64,000 bases of DNA. It comes from Vibrio porteresiae DSM 19223. Its GTDB lineage: Bacteria; Pseudomonadota; Gammaproteobacteria; Enterobacterales; Vibrionaceae. A program made the position numbers and the translations under genes. The notes below the pieces were generated by a model. The model saw only the letters and a program-made list of their open reading frames with translations. It searched no databases and had not been told where the DNA came from. Location of the stretch: positions 2,294,001 through 2,358,000 of the forward strand of contig NZ_AP024895.1 of assembly GCF_024347055.1 (NCBI RefSeq), given 5' to 3'. Positions 1 through 9,359 of the stretch are shown here, piece after piece (the first letter of the stretch is position 1; each line of letters opens with the position of its first letter).

Positions 1-71
1 CGACACACGAGGTTCGAACTCGTGACCTCAACCTTGGCAAGGTTGCGCTCTACCAACTGAGCTAGTGTCGC
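1..71 (-). tRNA. tRNA-Gly (anticodon GCC), 3' end outside the window
   Basis: Read on the minus strand this is a cloverleaf starting GCGACAC, with D-arm TAGCTCAGTTGGTAGAGC, anticodon stem-loop around TTGCCAA and T-arm GTTCGAAC. The anticodon GCC decodes glycine. The last acceptor base, the discriminator and CCA lie beyond position 1, so about 71 of 76 nt are present. It follows tRNA-Cys by 2 bp, in the tRNA cluster downstream of pgsA. Confidence 0.95.
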
Positions 72-73
72 AA

Positions 74-147
74 TGGAGGCGCGTCCCGGAGTCGAACCGA
101 GGTTCACGGATTTGCAATCCGCTGCATGGCCACTCTGCCAACGCGCC
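74..147 (-). tRNA. tRNA-Cys (anticodon GCA)
   Basis: The minus strand begins GGCGCGT and ends ACGCGCC-T-CCA, giving a paired acceptor stem with encoded CCA. The anticodon loop is ATTGCAAAT, so the anticodon is GCA (Cys). The length of 74 nt equals the E. coli tRNA-Cys. It sits between pgsA and tRNA-Gly; E. coli also has glyW and cysT after pgsA, but in the other order. Confidence 0.96.
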
Positions 148-422
148 TCTGTAAGTTCAGGACTCATTCAGTTAACACCGAAGCTCCTGACTACGGGAAT
201 GCATTCTACGGATTCGATGCAGCGAGTCAACACTATTTTTTCTAATTTAATATCGTTTGGCTATTTAACATGCAAAACAGATTATTTTGTTCAAATTAGA
301 ATCAAAAATATCGATTTTTCCGCGACATAAGTCACATCAAATAAGAAAGAGCGCTACGCAGAAAAACGCTTACCTGCTTTCGTGACAGCTGATCTTACTC
401 TCGCTTATCCTATTTAAAAAAC

Positions 423-450
423 AAAAAAGGCAGGGATTACCCCTACCTTT
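423..450 (-). terminator. Rho-independent terminator after pgsA
   Basis: On the minus strand an AGGTAGGG/CCCTGCCT hairpin (one wobble pair) is followed by six T. It lies 25 bp after the pgsA stop. The tRNAs downstream (below 148) probably have their own promoter; no gene is seen in 148-422. Confidence 0.75.
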
Positions 451-474
451 CTCTAAAATCACGTCTAAACACCG

Positions 475-1032
475 TTACATGCTCTCTTCACTGAGCAAGT
501 CATCTTTTGCGGCCATCAAATATTGCACCATCGACCAATATGTAAGAACGGTTGCTACGTAAATCGCCACATATCCAACCCAGATCATCCAGTCATCGTA
601 GCGCCAAATCAGCACCCAAAGAGAGAACATTTGCGTCAGGGTTTTTACTTTACCAATCCATGAAACGGCCACACTGGCACGTTTGCCAATCTCAGCCATC
701 CATTCACGGAGTGCAGAGATAATGATTTCGCGGGCAATCATGGTCACGGCAGGGATCGTAATCCAAATGGTGTGGTAGTGCTCAGTGATCACAATCAATG
801 CGGATGCAACCAACACTTTATCGGCCACTGGGTCAATAAAGGCACCAAAACGAGAAGTTTGCCCCAGTTTGCGCGCTAACATTCCATCTAACCAATCGGT
901 AAATCCGGCAACCCAGAAAACCATCGCTGCTGCAAATGGCCCCCAACTGAACGGAAGGTAAAATGTCACGACAAATACAGGTATTAGAAAAAGTCGTATT
1001 AAAGAAAGAATGTTTGGAATGTTAAAACGCAT
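475..1032 (-). CDS. pgsA: CDP-diacylglycerol-glycerol-3-phosphate 3-phosphatidyltransferase
   Basis: Integral membrane enzyme that makes phosphatidylglycerophosphate from CDP-diacylglycerol and glycerol-3-phosphate, the committed step to phosphatidylglycerol and cardiolipin. The protein has 185 aa, the usual length. The CDP-alcohol phosphatidyltransferase signature DG-x2-AR-x8-G-x3-D-x3-D is complete (D49, G50, A53, R54, G63, D67, D71), and several hydrophobic segments surround it. It follows uvrC by 46 bp on the same strand, the uvrY-uvrC-pgsA order known from gammaproteobacteria, and is closed by a terminator at 423-450. Confidence 0.96.
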   Translation of the reverse strand: MRFNIPNILSLIRLFLIPVFVVTFYLPFSWGPFAAAMVFWVAGFTDWLDGMLARKLGQTSRFGAFIDPVADKVLVASALIVITEHYHTIWITIPAVTMIAREIIISALREWMAEIGKRASVAVSWIGKVKTLTQMFSLWVLIWRYDDWMIWVGYVAIYVATVLTYWSMVQYLMAAKDDLLSEESM

Positions 1033-1078
1033 AATTATAAGCTCTTATCGACGGCGCGTTTATGGTGCGGCATTTTTA

Positions 1079-2908
1079 CTATTGTTTCAATGCCTGATAA
1101 ATGTTTTCTGCCAAAGAATAACTGATCCCCGGCACTTTGGCGATTTCTTCTACAGTTGCTCGCTTAAGTTCTTGTAATCCTCCCATATATTTTAACAATG
1201 CTTGGCGACGTTTTGGTCCGACTCCCTCGATCCCTTCCAACGAACTGGTACGGCGAGTTTTGCCCCGTTTGGCTCGGTGCCCAGTAATCGCATGATTATG
1301 GCTTTCATCACGAATATGCTGAATCAAATGCAGTGCTGGCGCATCACTTGGTAAATGTGACTCTTCACCATCTGTTGTAATTAGGGTTTCCAGCCCAGGC
1401 TTACGGGTCACCCCTTTGGCGATACCAATAAGACGCGGTCTTTTCGGCCAATCCCCCCAACATTGCTGCAAAATCTCATGGGCTCGATTGAGTTGTCCTT
1501 TACCACCATCGATAAAGATGATGTCTGGGATTTTATCTACATCAAGCTGCTTGGAATAACGACGCTCCAAAACTTGCCCCATCGCGGCGTAATCGTCACC
1601 ACCAGTAATGCCAGTAATGTTGTATCGGCGATACTCTTGTTTTACCGGCCCTTCCTGATTAAACACGACACACGATGCAATAGTACTTTCACCCATGGTA
1701 TGGGAGATATCAAAACACTCCATCCGCTGAATCGATTCCATATCGAGAACGTCTTGCAGTGCCTTAAAGCGCTGACCAATCGTCATCTTGTGGTTGATCT
1801 TAGTGGTGATCGCCGTTAAGGCATTGGTATTGGAGAGTTTAAGATAACGGCCACGAATGCCTGTGGGATTGACGTGAAAATGCACTTTACGCCCCGCCAC
1901 CTCAGTTAATGCCCCTTGCAAGGTTTGCGTATCATCAAACAAACCCGGGTTAAGAATGATGCGAGTTGGGATGGTGCGCGCTTCGTTGTGACTCAAATAG
2001 TATTGGGTCAAAAAGCTTTCAAACACCTCTTCACGGGAAGTGTTATGCGGAATTTTCGGAAAATGGCTGCGACTGCCAAGCACTTTACCTTGCCGAATCA
2101 TCAAGATATGAATACAGGCGATCCCATTTTCTTGAGCGAAACCCAGTACGTCCATATCTTCCATGGAATCATCGGAGACATATTGCTGTTCTTGGACGCG
2201 GCGAATGGCATGGATCTGGTCGCGAAACTTTGCTGCATCTTCAAAACGCAACTGGGCGCTCGCCTGTTCCATTTTTTGAATCAGAATTTCTAGAACTTGC
2301 TGGTCTTTGCCTTGCAAAAACAGTCGCACGTAATTGACCAGTTCTGCGTAATCGGCATCGGAAATCACTGAAGAGACACAAGGCCCAGCACAGCGACCAA
2401 TCTGATACATCAAGCACGGCCGAGTGCGATTGCTATAGACCGTATCTTCACATTGACGGACTGGGAAAATTTTCTGAATCAAATGCAGAGTTTCGCGCAC
2501 TGCGCCAGCATCAGGATAAGGACCGAAATACTCTCCTTTACGCTTTTTCGCACCACGATGCATCGACAGGCGTGGATGCTTATGGCCGCTCACGAAGATA
2601 TACGGATAGGTCTTATCATCGCGCAATAACACGTTGTATTTAGGTAGGTATTGCTTGATGTAGTTGTGCTCAAGTATCAATGCTTCGGTTTCGGTATGCG
2701 TTACCGTAACATCAATCTTGGCAATATTACTGACTAAGGCTTTGGTCTTTTCGCTGTCGATTTTCTTACGAAAATAACTGGAGAGACGCTTTTGCAGATC
2801 TTTGGCTTTACCGACATAAATCACATCAGCCTCGGCGTTATACATCCGATAAACGCCAGGCTGGTGCGTCACTGTCTTTAAAAACGAGATTGAATCGAAC
2901 TCAGGCAC
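1079..2908 (-). CDS. uvrC: Excinuclease ABC subunit C
   Basis: Nuclease of the UvrABC nucleotide-excision repair system, making both incisions around a lesion. The 609 aa match the family. An N-terminal GIY-YIG domain (residues about 15-95, with VYRMY and IYVGKAKD), a UvrB-interacting UVR motif near residues 205-240, an RNase H-like endonuclease domain (FDISHTMGES, FIDGGKGQL) and a C-terminal helix-hairpin-helix (LEGIEGVGPKRRQALL) are visible. The start is GTG at 2906-2908, overlapping the varA stop by one base (TAGTG), so translation is coupled. Confidence 0.97.
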   Translation of the reverse strand: MPEFDSISFLKTVTHQPGVYRMYNAEADVIYVGKAKDLQKRLSSYFRKKIDSEKTKALVSNIAKIDVTVTHTETEALILEHNYIKQYLPKYNVLLRDDKTYPYIFVSGHKHPRLSMHRGAKKRKGEYFGPYPDAGAVRETLHLIQKIFPVRQCEDTVYSNRTRPCLMYQIGRCAGPCVSSVISDADYAELVNYVRLFLQGKDQQVLEILIQKMEQASAQLRFEDAAKFRDQIHAIRRVQEQQYVSDDSMEDMDVLGFAQENGIACIHILMIRQGKVLGSRSHFPKIPHNTSREEVFESFLTQYYLSHNEARTIPTRIILNPGLFDDTQTLQGALTEVAGRKVHFHVNPTGIRGRYLKLSNTNALTAITTKINHKMTIGQRFKALQDVLDMESIQRMECFDISHTMGESTIASCVVFNQEGPVKQEYRRYNITGITGGDDYAAMGQVLERRYSKQLDVDKIPDIIFIDGGKGQLNRAHEILQQCWGDWPKRPRLIGIAKGVTRKPGLETLITTDGEESHLPSDAPALHLIQHIRDESHNHAITGHRAKRGKTRRTSSLEGIEGVGPKRRQALLKYMGGLQELKRATVEEIAKVPGISYSLAENIYQALKQ

Positions 2909-3552
2909 TACAACTTCTCTGTGTCCAGCATCCCATGGCGGATCGCCAAGTGAGTCAGTTCAACGTCGCCGCTGATGTCTAACTTAGCAAACAAACGGTA
3001 ACGATAACTGTTGACCGTCTTTGGACTTAGATTCAGTTGTTCCGAAATGTCGGTAACTTTCTGCCCTTTGGTGATCATCATCATGATCTGCAATTCACGT
3101 TCAGACAAATCAGCAAACGGATTTTCAGAGGCAGGCGAAAATTGGCTTAAAGCCATTTGCTGTGCAATCTCTGGCGAGATGTAACGTTGACCACTGTTCA
3201 CCATACGAATAGCGTTCACCATTTCGTCTGGAGCAGCCCCTTTTGTCAGATAGCCCGCAGCACCGGCTTGCATTACTTTAGTCGGGAACGGATTTTCTGT
3301 ATGAACGGTTAAAACGATGATTTTAACGTCTGGATTTGCCCGTAAAATTTTCTTGGTCGCTTCTAAACCACCAATACCCGGCATGTTCATATCCATTAGA
3401 ACCACGTCGGCATGGTTACCGCGACACCATTTTACGGCTTCTTCACCACTATCAGCTTCCCCTGCTATATTCATTCCACGGACGTCTTCAATAATACGTC
3501 GTATCCCTGTGCGCACCAGTTCGTGATCATCTACAAGGAAAACACTTATCAA
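2908..3552 (-). CDS. varA: Response regulator VarA (UvrY/GacA family)
   Basis: NarL/FixJ-type response regulator of the VarS/VarA (BarA/UvrY) system, which in Vibrio drives Csr small RNAs controlling virulence and quorum sensing. A receiver domain (VDDHELVR acidic pocket, phosphoacceptor in VLMDMNMPG, switch Thr in VLTVH) precedes a LuxR-type HTH (LSERELQIMMMI...LNLSPKTVNSYRYRLF). I place the start at a TTG (3550-3552), because GGAG lies 7 nt upstream and family members begin there (M-I-S/N-V-F-L-V-D-D-H). This gives 214 aa; a longer reading frame extends to 3597 without family support. Confidence 0.93.
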   Translation of the reverse strand: MISVFLVDDHELVRTGIRRIIEDVRGMNIAGEADSGEEAVKWCRGNHADVVLMDMNMPGIGGLEATKKILRANPDVKIIVLTVHTENPFPTKVMQAGAAGYLTKGAAPDEMVNAIRMVNSGQRYISPEIAQQMALSQFSPASENPFADLSERELQIMMMITKGQKVTDISEQLNLSPKTVNSYRYRLFAKLDISGDVELTHLAIRHGMLDTEKL

Positions 3553-4013
3553 ACTTGTATCTCCACGCTTATCTATCGGCTCTGCGCCACCTAGCAAGAA
3601 AGTGGTCAGCAGGATGGATGCTTAGTTAATCGTAATTATCTAATCTTGCATTCTACGAATATGTGCTTAAACGCAAACTTTCGCAAGTACTTATTGGACT
3701 GAATTATCGTACAGAGATAAAACATTTCAACATCAAAGAGTTACTTCTCACTGACTGAGAAACTTTTTTTGTACTTTGTGGCTTAAACGACAAGAAGTTA
3801 GACAATTAAATCGAAAGAAACACTAAGCTAACTCCATTGAATACACTAAAACCGACAAAATAACAAAGGTTAACCATGACTTTTGTTCGAAAACGACCCA
3901 GATAACTCGGTAATTATCTCCGGCATTGATGATCATAATTTGTTATGATTTGCCCTATCTTCTTTGGGTGACGCTGTTAGCGGTGCCACTATGCTATAAA
4001 ACGGAATAACCAT
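3553..4013. other. Divergent intergenic region varA/polB
   Basis: 460 bp separating two divergent genes; it should hold both promoters. No RNA gene or strong promoter hexamers are recognised. A CTG-N10-CAG match at 3699-3714 is noted, but its centre does not resemble a LexA box and it lies about 300 bp from polB. Confidence 0.5.
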
Positions 4014-6377
4014 TTGACCCTTCAATCCGGATTTCTCCTTACGCGCCAAGCTCGAGATCGACAAGGCCAAACGCAAATTGAGCTGTGGCTTGCTACCTCC
4101 CAAGGCCCAACTCAACTCATCATTCGTGGTGAAAAACCGGTTTTTTTTATTCCCGTCACACAGCAACAACTAGCACAAGAATTAACAAGACAAACATCGG
4201 GTTACATCGAGTTTCGCCCACTTGAGCTACAATCATTTGATCAAGAGCCATTAGTAGCAGTCTACTGTGCAACTGTGCAGCATTCTGCGCAAATCCAAAA
4301 ACTGCTGCTGGAAGCAGATATTTTGGTGTTAGAAGGCGATATCAAACTGGCTGATCGCTATCTTATGGAACGCTTTATTCAAGGAAGCCTTGAATTTACT
4401 GGGGATATTCGTCAATACGACCACTATACCTATGTCGACAACGCCAAGTGTCGCAAGGGCGACTACTTGCCCAATCTCAACGTGGTTTCATTAGATTTAG
4501 AGTGTTCAGAAAAAGGGATTCTGTACTCCATTGGACTAGATAGCCCAATGGATAGCCGCGTTATTATGATTAGTGAGCCGCAAAGCGCTGAGACAGCTAT
4601 CCAATGGGTAGCGGATGAAAAAGCCCTGTTGCAAGCAATGGTCGATTGGTTTGAGACCTTTGACCCCGATATTATCATCGGCTGGAACGTCATCGATTTC
4701 GATTTTCGTTTACTGCATCGCCGGGCTCAATGGCATCAAATGAAATTGATGTTGGGCCGAGGCAAACAAGCCAGCTATTTTCGTAGCGCCGAACAGACGC
4801 AACAGGGATTTATCACCATCCCCGGTCGAGTGGTACTCGATGGCATCGATACCTTAAAAACCGCCACTTACCACTTCCGCTCTTGGTCGCTCGAGTCGGT
4901 ATCACAAGAGCTGCTGGGTGAAGGGAAAGCGATTCACAACGCTCATGACCGCATGGATGAGATCAACCAAATGTATCGCCACGATAAGCCATCATTGGCG
5001 AAGTACAATTTGCAAGACTGTGTACTGGTGAACCGTATTTTTGCTCATACCCATCTGCTTGAATTTGCCATTCAACGCTCGCGTTTAACTGGCTTAGAGC
5101 TCGATCGCATCGGCGGCTCCGTGGCAGCGTTTACCAATCTCTATCTGCCACAATTGCATCGTGCTGGCTACATCGCCCCCAATCTGCACTCGGAAAACTG
5201 GTTAGCCAGTCCCGGGGGGTATGTTATGGATTCTATCCCTGGACTTTATGACTCGGTGTTAGTCCTCGATTTTAAAAGCCTATACCCTTCGATTATTCGC
5301 TCTTTCCTGATTGATCCACTCGGGCTAATTGAAGGTTTGAAATTGGAAATCGGCACGCAAGACGACCAAGCCGTGCCCGGTTTTCGCGGCGGTCAATTTC
5401 ACCGTACTCGCCATTTCTTACCCCATATGATCGAACAGCTTTGGGCAGCGCGTGATCAAGCTAAGCGCAATAAAGAAAAAGCGTTTTCACAGGCGATCAA
5501 AATCATCATGAACTCTTTTTACGGTGTGTTGGGTTCGTCTGGTTGTCGCTTTTTCGATACTCGCTTAGCGTCAAGTATTACCATGCGCGGGCATGAAATC
5601 ATGAAACAAACCAAGCTGTTGATTGAAGCGCAAGGTTATCAAGTGATCTACGGCGATACCGATTCAACCTTCGTATCGCTTGGTAAAGAGCATACGCAAG
5701 CTCAAGCCGATCTTATTGGCAATCAGTTAGTGGAACAGATTAATCTATGGTGGAAAGCGCATTTAGCTCAGACCTATCGTCTCAACTCGATTTTAGAAAT
5801 TGAATACGAAACTCACTATCGCAAATTTCTTATGCCCACCATTCGTGGCGCAGAAACGGGTTCCAAAAAGCGCTATGCGGGATTAATTGGCGAAGGCGAT
5901 GCTGAACGCATTATTTTTAAAGGCTTAGAAAGTGCTCGTACTGACTGGACTCCCCTCGCCCAACGTTTTCAGCAAGAGCTGTATCGCATGGTTTTTCATG
6001 GGGAAAGTCCTGATGAATACATTCGTCAGATTGTTGAACAAACACAAAATGGGGAATTGGATAGCGACTTGGTCTATCAAAAACGGCTACGCCGCCGCTT
6101 GCATGAGTACCAAAAAAACATTCCACCGCAAGTGCGTGCCGCCAAGATGGCGGATGAAATCAATGAGCGTTTGGGCCGACCACTGCAATACCAAAATAAA
6201 GGCATTATTGAGTATGTGATTACGGTAAATGGTCCCGAGCCACGGGAATATACCCAGAGCCCGCTCGATTATCAGCACTACATCGACAAACAGCTGCGCC
6301 CCGTTGCTGATGCCATACTCCCTTTCATTGGTCTGCAATTTGACCAAATGAATGCCCCTCAATTAGGGCTGTTTTAA
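4014..6377 (+). CDS. polB: DNA polymerase II
   Basis: Family B DNA polymerase used in replication restart and translesion synthesis, SOS-induced in E. coli. Length is 787 aa against 783 in E. coli. The exonuclease motif DLECSE (after residue 160) and polymerase motifs VLDFKSLYPSI (A), KIIMNSFYGVLG (B) and YGDTDS (C) are intact. The start is a TTG at 4014 with GGA about 10 nt upstream. It is divergent from varA. No convincing LexA box is seen close to the start, so SOS control cannot be confirmed from the sequence. Confidence 0.96.
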   Translation: MTLQSGFLLTRQARDRQGQTQIELWLATSQGPTQLIIRGEKPVFFIPVTQQQLAQELTRQTSGYIEFRPLELQSFDQEPLVAVYCATVQHSAQIQKLLLEADILVLEGDIKLADRYLMERFIQGSLEFTGDIRQYDHYTYVDNAKCRKGDYLPNLNVVSLDLECSEKGILYSIGLDSPMDSRVIMISEPQSAETAIQWVADEKALLQAMVDWFETFDPDIIIGWNVIDFDFRLLHRRAQWHQMKLMLGRGKQASYFRSAEQTQQGFITIPGRVVLDGIDTLKTATYHFRSWSLESVSQELLGEGKAIHNAHDRMDEINQMYRHDKPSLAKYNLQDCVLVNRIFAHTHLLEFAIQRSRLTGLELDRIGGSVAAFTNLYLPQLHRAGYIAPNLHSENWLASPGGYVMDSIPGLYDSVLVLDFKSLYPSIIRSFLIDPLGLIEGLKLEIGTQDDQAVPGFRGGQFHRTRHFLPHMIEQLWAARDQAKRNKEKAFSQAIKIIMNSFYGVLGSSGCRFFDTRLASSITMRGHEIMKQTKLLIEAQGYQVIYGDTDSTFVSLGKEHTQAQADLIGNQLVEQINLWWKAHLAQTYRLNSILEIEYETHYRKFLMPTIRGAETGSKKRYAGLIGEGDAERIIFKGLESARTDWTPLAQRFQQELYRMVFHGESPDEYIRQIVEQTQNGELDSDLVYQKRLRRRLHEYQKNIPPQVRAAKMADEINERLGRPLQYQNKGIIEYVITVNGPEPREYTQSPLDYQHYIDKQLRPVADAILPFIGLQFDQMNAPQLGLF

Positions 6378-6385
6378 TCAGCCCC

Positions 6386-7153
6386 TCACCCGATACGAAA
6401 TTCGGTCTTTTCGTATTGCTTAGCTAACCACGGGCCAAAGCTATCAATCAGGCCGATGACCGAACGTTTCGGAATCAATTTGCCTTTCAGCAAAATGCCG
6501 AGACGTTCAACCTCAACTTGTTTTTCTGGGTGGTAACGAACAAACTCTTCACCACACTTGATAGGGTCATCATACCAATGCTTATCCCGATACATCACCA
6601 GTGAATAAGCAGCGCGCAGTAGCTTTTTGCTTACTTCGATTTGCGCTCGAATCTGCTCTTCAGCTTGATTTGTTTTGGCAATCTTAGCTCGGTAGTAAGC
6701 AACTCGATAACCAACATCCATGTTCCAATACTTAGCAATTTCCCAGCTGGGTTCGTAATCACCAAAACATTCCCGTAAATCATCACCATAAACGCAAATA
6801 CTGCAGTGACGCAGCAAAAATCCCCACGAAAAAAGGCTATCAAGAGAGGCCACTTCTTTTGCCAAAGCGGTTTTTACATTCACATCGGTAATAAAAGGAT
6901 AAGTACGTTGAAAACGATACCGAATCGTATTGACCAAGGTCGCTTTGCTCTCTTCAAAAGGCTGATGGGTCACCAAAATGATATCAACGTTAGAAACGCC
7001 CGGTTTTGCCTGACGACGAGCTACACTGCCATAGAGATAAATGCTATGTAAGTTGCTCCCCAAACCAGCGCGAAAAAATTTTACCAGCTCACCTACTGGG
7101 GCGGCATATTGGGTTTGAAGGGGCTTTTCAGTCGATAACACACGCAATGGCAT
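6386..7153 (-). CDS. Nucleotidyltransferase-fold protein with altered active site
   Basis: 255-aa cytosolic protein with an N-terminal Pol-beta-type nucleotidyltransferase signature at residues 41-60 (YGS...SNVDIIL). In this family the motif is usually GS...(S/T)DxD. Here the first metal-binding Asp is Asn55 and only Asp57 remains. The C-terminal half is helical with no named domain that I recognise. It is convergent with polB (8 bp apart) and divergent from efpL. It may be a weak or non-catalytic member. The substrate is unknown. Confidence 0.6.
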   Translation of the reverse strand: MPLRVLSTEKPLQTQYAAPVGELVKFFRAGLGSNLHSIYLYGSVARRQAKPGVSNVDIILVTHQPFEESKATLVNTIRYRFQRTYPFITDVNVKTALAKEVASLDSLFSWGFLLRHCSICVYGDDLRECFGDYEPSWEIAKYWNMDVGYRVAYYRAKIAKTNQAEEQIRAQIEVSKKLLRAAYSLVMYRDKHWYDDPIKCGEEFVRYHPEKQVEVERLGILLKGKLIPKRSVIGLIDSFGPWLAKQYEKTEFRIG

Positions 7154-7414
7154 AAAAAGGTCGCGCTCCTGTTGATAGTGCGAAGGGAAACAGCGTTATG
7201 TTCCCCTATCAAAGCAGATCAATCAATATTTGTCCCACGCTTTAGGTCATTCAGCAGTCAGAATTCGGTGCAGGTCAGTGCAAATGCGCAAATTTTCACT
7301 CAAACGTAACATCTTGCTCAGTTTTAACCCGTAATAACCGTTTAAGAATGCGCCATTTAACAACAGACTAGCAATGTTATGCACACAAATATTTTTTTCC
7401 CTCGCGACCTTCGC

Positions 7415-7420
7415 TATAAT
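7415..7420 (+). promoter_or_regulatory. Probable -10 box of efpL
   Basis: A perfect TATAAT lies 32 bp before the efpL start codon. The -35 region is a T-rich run (around 7392) with only weak similarity to TTGACA. AAGGA at 7439-7443 supplies the ribosome-binding site. Confidence 0.5.
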
Positions 7421-7451
7421 GCTGCCACTTTATGTATGAAGGAATCTTTCC

Positions 7452-8018
7452 ATGCCAAAGGCAAGTGAATTAAAAAAAGGTCTAGCTATTATTTCTAGCG
7501 GTAAGACTCTACTAATTAAAGATATCGAAGTAACCACTCCAGGCGGTCGCGGCGGTTCTAAAATCTACAAACTGCGTTGTACTGACCTAACAACGGGTGC
7601 TCGCGTTGACGAACGTTACAAATCTGACGATTTCCTAGATACCGTTGAGATGAACAAACGTTCTGTATCATTCTCTTACGTTGATGGTGATGACCAAATC
7701 TTCATGGATAATGAAGACTACTCACAATTTACTTTCAAAACAGCTGACCTTGAAGACGAACTTCTGTTCATCACAGATGAAATCAAAGGCATGCAAGTTG
7801 TTCTTGTTGACGGCAAAGCGGTTGCACTAGAACTTCCAGCATCTGTTGAGATGGTAATTGAAGAAACTGACCCTTCAATGAAAGGCGCTTCAGCTTCTGC
7901 ACGTACTAAACCTGCACGTTTCGCAACTGGTCTAGTTGTTCAAGTTCCTGAGTACATCGCTTCAGGTGAACGCGTAGTGATCAACACTGCAGAACGTAAA
8001 TTCATGAGCCGAGCATAA
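7452..8018 (+). CDS. efpL: Elongation factor P-like protein EfpL (YeiP)
   Basis: Paralogue of EF-P that binds the ribosome between P and E sites and relieves stalling at difficult peptide motifs. The 188 aa align along their length with E. coli YeiP: KOW-like domain I with loop TTPGGRGGS, then two OB domains with the ELLFITDE and GASASAR signatures and a VPEYIASGE-containing C-terminus. The loop tip carries Arg33 where EF-P has the modified Lys, which separates EfpL from EF-P. yciU follows after 7 bp. Confidence 0.93.
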   Translation: MPKASELKKGLAIISSGKTLLIKDIEVTTPGGRGGSKIYKLRCTDLTTGARVDERYKSDDFLDTVEMNKRSVSFSYVDGDDQIFMDNEDYSQFTFKTADLEDELLFITDEIKGMQVVLVDGKAVALELPASVEMVIEETDPSMKGASASARTKPARFATGLVVQVPEYIASGERVVINTAERKFMSRA

Positions 8019-8025
8019 GAGACGA

Positions 8026-8346
8026 ATGACTGATTTAATTTCTTACGACGATATTATCGAAACTGCCTATGACATCTTCTTGGAGATGGCACCGGACAAC
8101 CTTGAGCCTGCAGACGTTATTCTGTTCACAGCCCAGTTCGAAGATCGTGGCGCGGCAGAAGTCGTCGAAATTGGTGATGATTGGGTTGACCATGTCGGTT
8201 TTGAAATCGACCAAGAAATTTGCGCGGAAGTCCGTATTGGACTGGTTAACGAAGAAAACGACGTGCTTGACGATGTCTTTGCTCGCCTGCTTCTAAGCCG
8301 CGACCCAGATCAGAAATTCTGTCACATGCTATGGAAGCGTGACTAA
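8026..8346 (+). CDS. yciU: YciU/HI1450-family acidic putative dsDNA mimic protein (UPF0263)
   Basis: 106 aa, strongly acidic. It matches E. coli YciU across its length: AYDIFLEMAPDNLEPADVILF, then DDVFARLLLSRD and CHMLW-R/E near the end. H. influenzae HI1450 of this family was proposed to mimic double-stranded DNA and bind HU-like proteins; the role here is not shown. It lies 7 bp after efpL, so is probably co-transcribed, and ends at a strong terminator. Confidence 0.9.
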   Translation: MTDLISYDDIIETAYDIFLEMAPDNLEPADVILFTAQFEDRGAAEVVEIGDDWVDHVGFEIDQEICAEVRIGLVNEENDVLDDVFARLLLSRDPDQKFCHMLWKRD

Positions 8347-8350
8347 TACT

Positions 8351-8382
8351 AAAAAGCCAACCCCGCGGTTGGCTTTTTTATT
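8351..8382. terminator. Bidirectional terminator between yciU and yqfB
   Basis: A perfect 10-bp stem AAAGCCAACC/GGTTGGCTTT with a 4-nt loop is flanked by A5 on the left and T7 on the right. It can stop transcription from both converging genes. Confidence 0.9.
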
Positions 8383-8391
8383 GGTGCGTTT

Positions 8392-8709
8392 TTACCCTTC
8401 GTTGACCAGATGAAAGGTCAACACATAAAGCGCTTCGATACCTGGGTAAATATCGTGAATCACTGCCTTTAATTCTGGCAGCGTCATATTTTCCTGCTGA
8501 GCATGGAATTCAGTTAACTCAGCAAATTTTACTGGGTTAACTGACTCAATTTCGATGGTACAAAAATAGCGGTTCTCTTCAAATGTCGCGACGGTTACGA
8601 TGTCGCCCGTTTGATAATCCTTTTCGCTCTCGTCACGAATCGTGATGACTTTCTTGCCAGCCAAAATATCCGTGGTGAAACGTTCAAAAAAAGTAATGTG
8701 TTTGGTCAT
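8392..8709 (-). CDS. yqfB: N4-acetylcytidine amidohydrolase, ASCH domain (YqfB)
   Basis: Small ASCH-domain enzyme; E. coli YqfB hydrolyses N4-acetylcytidine. ITFFERF..DILAGKKVITIRDESE and HAQQENMTLPELK..I.DIYPG match E. coli YqfB closely, including the Lys/Thr in GKKVITIRD and the Glu in QENMTL known as catalytic in that enzyme. I start at the ATG 8707-8709 (105 aa), where the similarity begins; a GTG 12 codons upstream is open but adds a non-conserved leader. It converges on yciU. Confidence 0.88.
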   Translation of the reverse strand: MTKHITFFERFTTDILAGKKVITIRDESEKDYQTGDIVTVATFEENRYFCTIEIESVNPVKFAELTEFHAQQENMTLPELKAVIHDIYPGIEALYVLTFHLVNEG

Positions 8710-9359
8710 ATCAGTATCGTGATGGCGATTAAATTTCTGCGACACTATATCGGGTTAATGAGCTCGACGCGAATTTGTTCCACGACTTATGCTACGTACT
8801 CATTCTACGTAGTAATAGGCAATCAAGGATTAACCGCTGCATCGCTATCGCACTTTGACAATAACAGCACTACCGACAATCAACATTCATCCTGTTTGCT
8901 TTAATGTGACAACGTCACTCATGGATTCAATTTTGATCGAACTCGCTACTTGCTATTGCCGATCAAATCGTACACGAAACAACCACTCTCCCCGAGTGAT
9001 TATGAATTCAAATCCTACGGTAAAAGATTCGTCATCGGCTTTTAGACACTTGGCACAGCCATTTTTGCTGACTGCTGCATGCTATTTATACAAAAAATTG
9101 TTCTAAAACAGGTTGTTAAATTAAAACTGTATCATGAAGCGAGATTCAGGCAGTTATTGAATATACATAATAGAAATGGATAGCGTCGTACATAACCTTA
9201 ATGAGGATGAAATAACACATATTCGCCACTCAGTATTAACCATGCATTAACCTAGCTGTATTATTTCTTAGAGATCTGAGGATTTCTTTCACTGGATAGA
9301 CCATTTATGGCAATTTGTCGGGTATAATGCGTCACGGTTTCGATGACGTAGCGTATATT
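8710..9359. other. Long intergenic region
   Basis: 650 bp without a convincing gene; small open frames here have poor composition and no family similarity. CTACGTA and TACGTAG form an inverted repeat around 8791-8812. A promoter for the next gene lies at the right end (see 9323). Confidence 0.5.
9323..9328 (+). promoter_or_regulatory. Probable -10 box for the DUF3581 gene
   Basis: A perfect TATAAT lies 32 bp before the ATG at 9360. This argues against a further-upstream TTG start (9315), which would put the coding region on top of the promoter. The -35 region is weak. Confidence 0.45.

Noticed and set aside
3699..3714. CTG-N10-CAG match between varA and polB as a LexA box
   Set aside because: The ten central bases (AATTATCGTA) do not resemble the TATA-type consensus and the site is about 300 bp from polB, so chance is likelier.
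8855..9106. 83-codon + strand frame in the gap after yqfB
   Set aside because: No ribosome-binding site, no family similarity, odd composition.
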